A stretch of 64,000 nucleotides of DNA from an uncultured Gemmatimonadota bacterium (lineage in GTDB: Bacteria; Gemmatimonadota; Gemmatimonadetes; Gemmatimonadales; Gemmatimonadaceae): positions 1 through 64,000 of the forward strand of contig CAIRYG010000014.1 in assembly GCA_903882745.1 (NCBI GenBank), written 5' to 3'. A program made the translations under genes and the position numbers. Below the pieces are notes generated by a model. That model saw only the letters and a program-made list of their open reading frames with translations. It did not search any database and was not told the origin of the DNA. This document shows, in pieces, positions 56,077 to 64,000 of this stretch (its first letter is position 1; each line of letters opens with the position of its first letter).

Positions 56077-59000
56077 GGTTGGATCGAGAAGGGTGATCCG
56101 AGAGTTACGCCGAACGCCTGTTGCGAAAATGCCAACTGCGCCGCGGGCCCAGCCGTGACCGTGATGCTCCGCGTGGCGAAGTTTGAGCCCGACGTGAAGG
56201 TGAGCGTGTAGCTGGTGTCTGCGGTGCCCGTGATTCCGACATTTGTGAAACCGCTCGCCGCCGCAACCGTGCTCGTGCCGACGACAGTTGCACCTGCACT
56301 GACCGTCATCGTGATAGTGCCCTGCGTGGTGATGTTTCCGTAGACATCCTTCAACTGGATGACTGGCTGTGTTGTGAATGCGGATCCCGCGGCGGCACCG
56401 CTCGCGCTCGTGACGACGAGTAACTGAGTCGCCGCGCCCGCCGTGCCGGTCGCCGTGAAGGTTACGGGTGATCCGGTCAGCCCTGCCGCCGTTGCGGTCA
56501 GCGTGTTACTCCCCACCGCCGTGCCCAAGGTCCAGCTTCCCACCGTGGACGTACCCGTCGAATCGGAGACGGCGGTCGCCCCAGTAATTGAGCCAGCGCC
56601 AGTTGCCACGGCGAACGTTACGGTCACGCCGGCCACGGGCGTTCCGGTCGCGTCAGTCACACGCACACTCGGCTTGATACTGACCGCCGAGGCGACACTC
56701 GCGGATTGCGTGTTGCCCGCCAACACCGCAATGGCGGTGGGCGTCACAATCCGGATGCTGTCGTTCGCCGCGCCGCGGTAGAGCGCCGGGGCAAAGTAAT
56801 AGAATCCGGTCTCCCCGCTCGGAGCGCGTAGGTAGTGGTACGTCTCCGACTCGATGTAGAGAGCGCCGGTCGTGGTCGCCGTCGCCAATGTTGCGTTGAA
56901 TTTCACTACGGTGGGTGAAATGGTCTGCTGCGCGTTACAGTCGGGGCCTGATGTAGCGACCGCGGTGAATTTCGTCGTGGACGTTGTCCCGTACCCGCAG
57001 TGCAGGTACTCCGACATCCAGCGGCCCGGATCGGTGACGGTGACCGAGACGCGCGGCGTCGTATTCACAGCCGTCACGGGCGCATAGGTGACCGCCGACA
57101 CCGCCGTCGCGGCCACGCTCACCGGTGTCGTCGTCCCTGATGCGACGGTGACGCCGCTGAGGGCACCACTCGCGAGGACGCCGTTCACAAAGTTCGGATA
57201 CGCGCCGGGCACCGAATCGACTGCCGCTACGCGCACCCGATATCCCGTGCCAGGCGGCGCAGGAATCGTTACGGTCCCCGAGGTCATAGCGGTCCCGTTG
57301 ATGACTTGCACCAGCGGGTTCGTCAGGCCGCCGGAATCCACGGCCACGAAGTAGCGGCGTGCCGCCGGACTGGTGATCGAGACGGTGATGGCTGAGGTAA
57401 GAGCCGTCACTGAAACCGCCCGCAACGCTTCGCTGCGCTCCTTGCTCGGCGAGTAGATCCGGGGGTAGACGGTGCTCGTCCCGATCGTCAATGAAGGTGC
57501 ATAGAAGTGCCCCTGCATATACAGGGTGCCCGCGGCCCCCTGCGGCGGAAGCGTGTCGAGGACCGTCATACTATCTCGGCCGATCACGGTCTGCGCTCTG
57601 CAGATGGAGTTGTACCCTGCCGTACCGTCCGTCGTGAAGGCCGTCATCGACGCGAACACGACACCGCAGACATTCGGGGTCACGAACCACTCCGACGGGT
57701 CCCGTAGTCCAAGTGTCACCGCAACACCCTGCGCGGCGGTCACGGTCGTCGGTGCGGTGAGCGTGAGGTTCATCGCCTGCGTCGTGACTGCGACTGTCGT
57801 GGTCGCGTTCGCCGTCACCGCAACGCCGGAGAGGCGCATCCCCGCGCGAATCGTTGGCGAGCCCAATGGGTAGGTCGACAACGAATCCACTGCCATCACC
57901 CGCACGCGATAACCGCTCCCTGCGGGCACGGACAACACAAGGGAGGCCGTCTTTGCCAGGGGCACCGTCCGAGCAAAATTCAACGGCGATGTGAGGCCGC
58001 CGCTGTCCACGACCACGTAATACTGCGACGCGCCGTTCGGGTTCGTGATATTGAGCGTAATCCCTTCAATCGCCGTGCCCGTCGCCGTGAAGGTTACGGG
58101 TGATCCGGTCAGCCCTGCCGCCGTTGCGGTCAGTGAGTTGCTCCCCGCCACCGTGCCCAAGGTCCAGCTTCCCACCGTGGCTGTACCCGTCGAATCGGAG
58201 ACGGCGGTCGCCCCAGTAATTGAGCCAGCGCCAGTTGCCACGGCGAACGTTACGGTCACGCCGGCCACGGGCGTTCCGGTCGCGTCAGTCACACGCACAC
58301 TCGGCGTGATACTGACCGCCGAGGTAACACTCGCGGATTGCGCGTTGCCTGCGTTCACCGCGATGGCCGTGGGGGTCACAATCCGGACGCTGTCGTTCGC
58401 CGCGCCGCGGTAAAGCGCCGGGGCAAAGAAGTAGAAGCCCACGGCGCCCGCTGCGGAGCGGAACTGGTGGTACGTGTACGACTCGACATACAGCGAACCG
58501 ACAGCAGTGGGCGCCGGTGGGTCAATGACGAACCGGCTTACCGTGCTCGAGACAATCTGCTGCGAAACACAGGTGCTGCTCGAGGTCGATACCGCCGTGA
58601 ATTTTGTTGCGGAGGTCAAGATACCACCGCAATGGGAATACTCGGACAGCCAACGTCCCGCGTCCGTCATCGTCACGGTGATATGCGGACTCTTGTTGAC
58701 CGCGGTGGCCGGGGCGGAGGTGACCGTCGTAAACGCGGTCGCCGCGACACTCACCGGTGTCGTTGCTCCTGCCGAAACCGTCACCCCACTCGTGACACCA
58801 GTCGCCAGGACACCGCTAGTAAAGGTGGAAAAGGTTCCCGGCACAGAATCGGCCGCCGCAACACGCACGCGATACCCGGTGCCAGGCGGCGTCGGAATCG
58901 TGACCGTCCCCGACGTCATGCCCGCACCGTTGATGATTTGGTTGATCGGATTCAGGAGGCCGCCCGAATCAACCGACACGTAGTAGCGGCGTGCCGCCGG

Positions 59001-62000
59001 ACTGGTGATCGACACACTGATCGCCGACGTGACCGACGTGACCGACACCGTCTTCAACGCCTCGCCGCGCGCGAGGCTGGGCGCGTAGACGGAAGGATAA
59101 ATCGTGAGCCCACCGGCGGTGAACGACCCCCCGTAAGTCCTCCCTTGCATGTACAGGGTGCCCGCAGCTCCCTGTGCGGCCAGCGTGTCCAGCATGGTGA
59201 GACTGTCCTTGGTGACTCTGGTGTACGCCTTGCAGACATTGACGGCGGTGCCCCCGGCATCTGTCGTGAAGGGCGTCATCGATGTGTAGGCCGTGCCACA
59301 GTAGCTGGCAACCGCGATAAACTCGGACGGATCCTTCAGGGCCAGAGCAAAGGGAATCCCCTGCGCGGCGGTCACGGTCGTCGGTGTGGTCAACACCAGT
59401 CGCGTGGGCTGCGTCGTCACTGCGAGTGTGGTCAGGGCATTGGCTGTGACACTCACCCCCGAGAGGCGCATCCCCGCGCGAATCGTTGGGTAGCTCAATG
59501 GCAACGTCGCTGCCGAATCCACGGTCATGACGCGCACTCGGTACCCGGATCCCACGGCAACCGGAATCTTCAGGCTCGCTGTTGTGCTAAGCGCGACGGT
59601 GCGCGCAAAGCCGAGCGGCGCCGCCAAGCCGCCGCTGTCGACCACCACGTAATACTGCGAGGCCGCGTTGGCATTCGTGATGTTCAGCGTCAATCCCTGT
59701 GTGGGCTGCGCCACCGCGATGACCTTCTGACTTTCCCCGGCACCAATGAAGGGTGCGGTCACGTTCAAGCACACCGTACCGCTCGCGCTCCCGGAGAAGC
59801 AGGTGCTGACGGAAGTCTGGTAGAAAATGTTCGTCGCGGCTGTCGGGATCGTGGACGTGGTCGTCGCGATCGGCGCGTACGCTACCACATGGCCAGACGC
59901 GGCCGCCGTCACGCTGCCGCATGCCGCGGTCGTCGATGACAGATCGGTGGTCAGGTTGCTCGTCTGGAAATACGCGCAGCCAGCAATTGCTCCGGTGCTC
60001 AGGAGATCCGACGGATCAAACATCTTCCACGCGAACGCCAGTGGATTCCCCACTTGTTGCGTCGCCGCCGTGGTGTCGGTGACCACAACCGACGTGGCCG
60101 ACAGCGTCAGCCCCGTCAGATTGTTCGCCGTGAGGGCGAGTCCTGACACCGATCCGCCGGCAATCACGCGCCGGCCGGCTGCATCGCGCGAATCGATCAC
60201 GGCGATGCGGAGACGATAGCTCGTCCCAACCGCCGCCGGGACATCATAGGTCAGCGCGTTGGTCGGGTTCGTGGTCTGCTGCACCTGCACATACGGCGTG
60301 GTCAGTGCACCGCCATCCAGCACGGTCACAAACTTCGAGGCGGCGACCGGCGAGTTCACCGTGACGCGGAAAGCCTGAGGGGAGCGACCCACCGCAATCA
60401 CCGGCGGCGTCTGGCCCAGCTGCAAGCTCGTCCCGATCAGCCACGGGGTAATGCCCAGCGAGGCGTTGTCCGGACCGTACAGCGTGGAATACGGCCCGGT
60501 CGTCGCGACCTGCGCGCTCAACAGCACGCTGTCGCTCGGCATCGGAATCGCGACGGTTCCCGTGAGTGTAGTGCCGGTGAGTGCACCAAAGGCGCAGCCG
60601 CTAAAAGCGCTCGTTCCGGTCCGGTCGTAGCTGAACGTTCCGGGCTGAATGACGACGTATGGGTAACAGCTCGTGCTCGTAAGGCCAGCCGTGAAGAAGC
60701 GAAGGTCGAAAAACTCCGCCGGATCCGTCAGCGTGATATTTGCGGTGACCTTACTTCCCGAGGTTGCCGTTGTGGGGACGCTCAGTGCGACCGATTCCGA
60801 CAGCGCAGTGGCCGCGACGGTCGTGACGGTATTGGCTGTTACCGCAATACCGGAGATTCGGATGCCGGCAGTAATCAGCGGCTGCGTTTCGGGGTACGCC
60901 GACGCGGAATCCACCACGAGCACACGAATCCGATACCCCGTGCCCACCGGAAGCGGAATCGTCAGCGCGGCCGAACGCGCGAAGTTGCCTTGACGCAGGA
61001 AGCTGGTGCGCGCGGGCAACCCCGCGGCGACGAGCCCACCACTGTCGACCATCACGAGGAACCGGCTCGCGGCAACGGGGGACGTCACGTTGATCGTTAC
61101 GCCCTGTGTCACCGCACCAACGGTGATGCGACGTAGCGTGTCGCCTGCGGCGAGCGACGGGGCGTGCGGCATCAGCCGGACGGTGCCGTCGCCCGTCACG
61201 TAGGTCGGCCCGCTTCGAACCTGATAGTAAATGGCCCCCGCAGCGAGCTGCGCTGGAATAAGCGCGGTGTACCGCCACTGTCCACTCGCGTAACTCCCCG
61301 CGATGGCGAGTTCCGTGCCGTCATCGTCGCGCGTGAAGGGCGCGGAGCTATAAAAGACAGTGCCGCCCAGCCCTAGGATCCCCGTGGGTTCGGTGAGCGT
61401 CCAGGTGATCTTGATTTTGTCGCCAACGACGGCGGTGGTGGGCGTCGTGGAAAGATTGAAGGTGATCGGCGCGAGGGTGACGCTCGAGGTGGTGATGGCC
61501 CCCGCGGTGACCGCGAGATTCGTGGCGGTCGCCGCGCTGATGGCCGTCACCTTCGTCGTGTCGCGGACGTCGATCCCGACGATGCGAACGGCGTAGCCGG
61601 TCCCCACCGGCGTGGGAATGGTCAGGACACCGGCCGACACGGCCGTCGTATCCAAGACCTTCGTGATCGTGTTGGACAACGAGGTGCCGGTCACCTGTGC
61701 GACGTATCGCGTTCCCGCTACGGGCGCCGTAAAGTTGACCGCAATTCCTTGCTGCGGCGCGGTGATGACGGTGCTCGCCAACGTGTCACCGTACGCCAAT
61801 CGTGGTCCGTACAACACCGGTGTCAGCGTGCTGCCCGGGACCGTCGCCTGCTGCAGCACCTGCCAATACATCCGGCCCGATTGGGTCGCGGTTGGGAGGT
61901 GCGTGGTATACGAACTGAGATTGCTGGTTTGCGGACAGTCGGCAGACCTCACGTAGTAGGTGGCCAGAGCGTTCTCCGGATTTTCGTCCGCGGTCCACGG

Positions 62001-63425
62001 CGCATTCATCCGATACCGAACGGCTCCGCAGTACGCGGTCGTCAGCTGATCCGTAAACAGCCCCGAGGGATCGTTGATCGTCCAGCCGATGGTCGGCGCA
62101 ACGCCAGCGGCCGACGGGGTCGTACTACTCGGCGTGATGCTAATGCTGGGAACAGCTAACGTGAGATTCGACGGCGTCAGTGACCCGAGGACCACTGGAA
62201 CGCCCGTCATCGAACCCGTGGCGGCAACCCGCGGGCTCAGCGTGTCACCACTGAGCGAATCGATCGCCGCGATGCGATAGAGGTACGTCCCGGCGGCCGC
62301 TGCGGGAAGATCGATGGTTGCCGAGCGAGCGGTCGTCGCGAGCGAGGTGAAGGTAGCCTTGCTCGAGCTGTCCATCGCGATACTCCACGCCAAATACCCG
62401 CGGACGGGGACCGGCGAGGTCACCGCGACGCGGATCCCCTGCGCCGGCGCTGCGCCGATCGCCAGCGACGCTTGGGCGGTACGGCCCGCCGCGGTCATGG
62501 TGATAGTGGTCGTGCCATTGCCGACCGCGGTCACGATGCCCGTAGAATCCACGGTCGCTTTGGAAGGATCGCTCGAACTCCAGCTCTGCCGCACGCATCC
62601 TGCGAGCGGCGCGCCAAGGCTGTCGCGCACGGAAGGGGCGAGGGCGAGCACCTGTCCAACCGAGAGCGACTGCGATGCGGGGGTGACAGCGACGGACGAG
62701 ATGGCAGGAATGATCCCCGCCGGAGTTCCGGTGCGCGTGGTGGTGGGCAGGCCAATCGACGCGCGAGCAATCTGCTGCGCATCGATGATGTTCACTGCAC
62801 CGTCGGCATTCACGTCGCCGGCGTTGTTCATGAAGAGCGAATTGACAATCGGCAGGGCGACGGCCAATCGCGACACCTGTTGCGCGTCGAGGATGTTCAC
62901 GACGGTGTCGCCATTCACATCGCCCCACTTACTGATCGGAACCACACAGACGTCCAGCCCGCGGGACTGCAGCGCAGTGCCAAGCGCAACGCCGGCATCG
63001 GTACCACCAGAGACGCCATTCAAGGCAACCCGCGTGCCACCGATCGTGGGCTGCGCGGTAAAGTAGAGCGTCGCGATCGTGGTGCGGGTGGTGGCGCCGG
63101 TTGTGGTAAAGAGCGAGAGTGCCGCCTTGCCGTTGGCGGCGTCGGCGGTGTTCGTGGTGAGGGTGCCAAATCCAGCCGCGACCACCGAGTCCAACGTCAT
63201 GCGCCCTGGCGTCCAGTTCAGCTGTGCCGAGAGGGAGGCGATGTTGCCCCCACTACTTGGCGTCACGACCATGGGGATCGCGATCTTACCACCGGGTGCA
63301 ACTTGCGCGGCTGGCGTTGCGCCGACCGAGACAATGACCGGTGATTGGGCAACAACAGCGGCCGGCGCGCTCGCGAGGAGCGCGCTGACCGCCGCGAGTC
63401 CAAGCGGCGGAAAGAGACGACGCAT
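56007..63425 (-). CDS. Giant secreted cohesin/dockerin/Ig-repeat surface protein
   Basis: Extracellular repeat protein of ~2470 residues from ATG 63425. Signal peptide (MRRLFPPLGLAAVSALLASA...VVAQ). Residues ~25-165 are cohesin-like (IVSVGATPAAQVAPGGKIAI, LSAQLNWTPGRM). Residues ~167-225 carry two dockerin calcium loops (GDVNGDTVVNILDAQQVSR and GDVNADGAVNIIDAQQIAR). Residues ~240-320 are a group-2 bacterial Ig domain (SSVAVTPASQSLSVGQ, ATVDSTGIVTAVGNGTTTIT). Then follow many ~190-residue modules with YYVVVDSGGL and GSGYRVRVMAVDS strands, and two invasin-type Big_1 domains (RVTDATGTPVAGVTVTFAVA) near residues 1671-1784 and 2215-2328. The frame ends at 56007 after an apparent frameshift near 56077. 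The intact protein would reach 55813. It starts 4 bp after the upstream RCC1/Big_1 gene stops. Probably an adhesin or surface-layer protein. Confidence 0.85.
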   Translation of the reverse strand: MRRLFPPLGLAAVSALLASAPAAVVAQSPVIVSVGATPAAQVAPGGKIAIPMVVTPSSGGNIASLSAQLNWTPGRMTLDSVVAAGFGTLTTNTADAANGKAALSLFTTTGATTRTTIATLYFTAQPTIGGTRVALNGVSGGTDAGVALGTALQSRGLDVCVVPISKWGDVNGDTVVNILDAQQVSRLAVALPIVNSLFMNNAGDVNADGAVNIIDAQQIARASIGLPTTTRTGTPAGIIPAISSVAVTPASQSLSVGQVLALAPSVRDSLGAPLAGCVRQSWSSSDPSKATVDSTGIVTAVGNGTTTITMTAAGRTAQASLAIGAAPAQGIRVAVTSPVPVRGYLAWSIAMDSSSKATFTSLATTARSATIDLPAAAAGTYLYRIAAIDSLSGDTLSPRVAATGSMTGVPVVLGSLTPSNLTLAVPSISITPSSTTPSAAGVAPTIGWTINDPSGLFTDQLTTAYCGAVRYRMNAPWTADENPENALATYYVRSADCPQTSNLSSYTTHLPTATQSGRMYWQVLQQATVPGSTLTPVLYGPRLAYGDTLASTVITAPQQGIAVNFTAPVAGTRYVAQVTGTSLSNTITKVLDTTAVSAGVLTIPTPVGTGYAVRIVGIDVRDTTKVTAISAATATNLAVTAGAITTSSVTLAPITFNLSTTPTTAVVGDKIKITWTLTEPTGILGLGGTVFYSSAPFTRDDDGTELAIAGSYASGQWRYTALIPAQLAAGAIYYQVRSGPTYVTGDGTVRLMPHAPSLAAGDTLRRITVGAVTQGVTINVTSPVAASRFLVMVDSGGLVAAGLPARTSFLRQGNFARSAALTIPLPVGTGYRIRVLVVDSASAYPETQPLITAGIRISGIAVTANTVTTVAATALSESVALSVPTTATSGSKVTANITLTDPAEFFDLRFFTAGLTSTSCYPYVVIQPGTFSYDRTGTSAFSGCAFGALTGTTLTGTVAIPMPSDSVLLSAQVATTGPYSTLYGPDNASLGITPWLIGTSLQLGQTPPVIAVGRSPQAFRVTVNSPVAASKFVTVLDGGALTTPYVQVQQTTNPTNALTYDVPAAVGTSYRLRIAVIDSRDAAGRRVIAGGSVSGLALTANNLTGLTLSATSVVVTDTTAATQQVGNPLAFAWKMFDPSDLLSTGAIAGCAYFQTSNLTTDLSSTTAACGSVTAAASGHVVAYAPIATTTSTIPTAATNIFYQTSVSTCFSGSASGTVCLNVTAPFIGAGESQKVIAVAQPTQGLTLNITNANAASQYYVVVDSGGLAAPLGFARTVALSTTASLKIPVAVGSGYRVRVMTVDSAATLPLSYPTIRAGMRLSGVSVTANALTTLAVTTQPTRLVLTTPTTVTAAQGIPFALALKDPSEFIAVASYCGTAYTSMTPFTTDAGGTAVNVCKAYTRVTKDSLTMLDTLAAQGAAGTLYMQGRTYGGSFTAGGLTIYPSVYAPSLARGEALKTVSVTSVTSAISVSITSPAARRYYVSVDSGGLLNPINQIINGAGMTSGTVTIPTPPGTGYRVRVAAADSVPGTFSTFTSGVLATGVTSGVTVSAGATTPVSVAATAFTTVTSAPATAVNKSPHITVTMTDAGRWLSEYSHCGGILTSATKFTAVSTSSSTCVSQQIVSSTVSRFVIDPPAPTAVGSLYVESYTYHQFRSAAGAVGFYFFAPALYRGAANDSVRIVTPTAIAVNAGNAQSASVTSAVSITPSVRVTDATGTPVAGVTVTFAVATGAGSITGATAVSDSTGTATVGSWTLGTVAGSNSLTATAAGLTGSPVTFTATGTAIEGITLNITNPNGASQYYVVVDSGGLTSPLNFARTVPLAKTASLVLSVPAGSGYRVRVMAVDSLSTYPLGSPTIRAGMRLSGVAVTANATTTVAVTTQAMNLTLTAPTTVTAAQGVAVTLGLRDPSEWFVTPNVCGVVFASMTAFTTDGTAGYNSICRAQTVIGRDSMTVLDTLPPQGAAGTLYMQGHFYAPSLTIGTSTVYPRIYSPSKERSEALRAVSVTALTSAITVSITSPAARRYFVAVDSGGLTNPLVQVINGTAMTSGTVTIPAPPGTGYRVRVAAVDSVPGAYPNFVNGVLASGALSGVTVASGTTTPVSVAATAVSAVTYAPVTAVNTTPRVSVTVTDPGRWMSEYLHCGYGTTSTTKFTAVATSGPDCNAQQTISPTVVKFNATLATATTTGALYIESETYHYLRAPSGETGFYYFAPALYRGAANDSIRIVTPTAIAVLAGNTQSASVASAVSIKPSVRVTDATGTPVAGVTVTFAVATGAGSITGATAVSDSTGTSTVGSWTLGTAVGSNTLTATAAGLTGSPVTFTATGTAGAATQLLVVTSASGAAAGSAFTTQPVIQLKDVYGNITTQGTITMTVSAGATVVGTSTVAAASGFTNVGITGTADTSYTLTFTSGSNFATRSITVTAGPAAQLAFSQQAFGVTLGSPFSIQPFMMFKTLVETSLGVRRAMSPSA
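56441..58413. repeat. 1,632-bp direct duplication inside the giant gene
   Basis: The Big_1-coding segment at ~56441-56781 recurs nearly base for base at ~58073-58413. Modules on either side (the YYVVVDSGGL module, the PSEW/PSEF module, the RRYYVSVDSGG/RRYFVAVDSGG module) repeat with the same 1,632-bp (544-residue) offset at lower identity. This indicates tandem duplication of a four-module block followed by divergence or local gene conversion. Confidence 0.85.
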
Positions 63426-63429
63426 GACG

Positions 63430-64000
63430 TTAGATGCCAGTGACGGTGAACACGACGTTTCCGAGACCGGAGACCGTCGCGGTGACAGTGTTGATACCAG
63501 GGGTGGAGCCGAGAATCCAAGCGGGAAGGGTGGCGACACCGCTCCCACTGGTGACCACAGTCGTGGTGGTCACGACCGACGTCGAGCTGAGTGAGCCGCC
63601 GCCGGTAGTGACCGTGAAGGTCACCGTGGCGTTGGACACACCGTTCCCGGTGTAGTCGCGGACCTTCACCGAGAGCGCATTACTGAGCGTTGAGCCAACC
63701 GCTGCCGATGCGGCGGGGTTGGTATTCGCAATCACGGCAATCGCGGTGCCTGCGGTACCCGTGATCCAATTGGTCGGCGTGAGCACCGCTGAACCATTGG
63801 CGGTGTTATTTCCGATGGCGCCATTGCTGCCAGTGCCAGCGCAGAAGGGGACGCCGCCCGTGCTGATGCCGCAGCTGTTGCTACCAGAGAGGCGTACCGA
63901 GGTCAGCGTCAATCCACCGAGCGCGGCAACGGGGAGCGTGCGACTCGTGGTGGTCGTGGTCCCGTCGGCAAGGCGGCCATCGGTGCTGGCGTAGCCCCAG
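63430..64000 (-). CDS. RCC1-repeat/Big_1 domain protein, 5' part outside window
   Basis: C-terminal part (~189 residues) of a larger protein whose start is beyond the window. The open frame enters at base 64000 with an RCC1-type blade (WGYASTDGRLADGTT, then RLSGSNSCGISTGGVPFCAG), the surface beta-propeller repeat related to RCC1, and ends with a Big_1/invasin-type Ig domain (LSNALSVKVRDYTGNGVSNA, TVTFTVTTGGGSL, VNTVTATVSGLGNVVFTVTG). The stop TAA at 63430 is 4 bp before the start of the giant repeat protein, so the two surface proteins are likely co-transcribed. RCC1 plus Ig architectures are typical of secreted proteins. Confidence 0.85.
   Translation of the reverse strand, partial: WGYASTDGRLADGTTTTTSRTLPVAALGGLTLTSVRLSGSNSCGISTGGVPFCAGTGSNGAIGNNTANGSAVLTPTNWITGTAGTAIAVIANTNPAASAAVGSTLSNALSVKVRDYTGNGVSNATVTFTVTTGGGSLSSTSVVTTTTVVTSGSGVATLPAWILGSTPGINTVTATVSGLGNVVFTVTGI

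Noticed and set aside
58338-59939. 533-codon plus-strand frame opposite the giant surface protein
   Set aside because: It is Arg/His-rich and antisense to well-defined Ig modules.
1-64000. tRNA, rRNA or other structured RNA genes
   Set aside because: I looked for T-arm-like motifs and rRNA segments in the intergenic gaps and saw none. All gaps are shorter than 300 bp. A covariance-model scan would be decisive.
1-64000. Canonical LexA boxes (CTGT-N8-ACAG, GAAC-N4-GTTC type) near dnaE2 or imuA
   Set aside because: None was visible. Only the non-canonical direct repeat at imuA was kept as a candidate.

Overview
The window is GC-rich, gene-dense bacterial chromosome with no rRNA, tRNA, phage or transposase genes that I could recognise. 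The gene mix fits a member of the Gemmatimonadota: a split imuA/imuB/dnaE2 mutagenesis cassette, futalosine-pathway menaquinone genes, several exported S9 peptidases, PQQ and NHL beta-propeller proteins, Tat-exported oxidoreductases, and very large Ig-like/RCC1 surface proteins. The phylum call is an inference from gene content and moderately confident. Gene starts use GTG often and overlaps of the GTGA/ATGA type are common, so translational coupling is widespread. No stretch longer than 300 bases lacks a gene.

Layout. 1-6.6 kb: a membrane dipeptidase (cut by the window edge, with an Ala-Gly-Gly-Gly tandem repeat), a fatty acid desaturase, a bacterial SET-domain protein, an FKBP lipoprotein and dnaE2. 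6.6-12.2 kb: imuA-imuB, with two paralogous polytopic GT-C-like membrane proteins placed on either side on the opposite strand. 12.2-14.5 kb: a four-gene run mqnB-mqnD-cytochrome c-exported RidA. 14.6-19.3 kb: an S9 peptidase, an MFS transporter fused to a PNPOx-like domain, and an MscS channel fused to a cyclic-nucleotide-binding domain. 19.4-25.7 kb: two tandem Tat-type NAD(P) epimerase-like proteins, an NTP/NDP-exchanger-like carrier, a Tat-exported FAD oxidoreductase and an NHL protein. 25.7-27.5 kb: a hipBA toxin-antitoxin pair behind an AT-rich, palindrome-rich operator region. 27.5-34.9 kb: a PQQ dehydrogenase, a HupE-cytochrome c fusion, a second NHL protein, XdhC with a pterin-carbinolamine-dehydratase-like protein, and a BI-1 family protein. 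35.1-43.6 kb: a leftward run of dicarboxylate symporter, glycosyltransferase, HAD phosphatase, then an N6-adenine methyltransferase and an SNF2-like helicase that overlap by 16 bp and look like a compact restriction or phage-defence pair. 43.7-51.9 kb: rhodanese-Nudix-PAP2, a 1040-residue S9 peptidase, an mntH-uspA-dtxR metal-homeostasis operon and YceI. 52.0-55.7 kb: SPFH protein, ribbon-helix-helix protein and alpha/beta hydrolase, then DUF72. 55.8-64.0 kb: a ~2500-residue cohesin/dockerin/Ig-repeat surface protein carrying a 1,632-bp internal duplication and a C-terminal frameshift, preceded by an RCC1/Big_1 protein cut by the window edge.

The most interesting items are: (1) the methyltransferase-helicase pair with a perfect palindrome over the methyltransferase start codon; (2) the mutasome locus with intercalated paralogous membrane proteins, a large imuA/imuB overlap and a candidate SOS-type direct-repeat operator; (3) the hipBA operator (TATTCGC-N8-GCGAATA inside 18-bp perfect arms); (4) a recurring theme of 12-bp tandem repeats at unrelated loci, several of them expanding signal peptides or linkers in frame; (5) unusual domain fusions (MFS-PNPOx, HupE-cytochrome c, cohesin plus dockerin in one chain).
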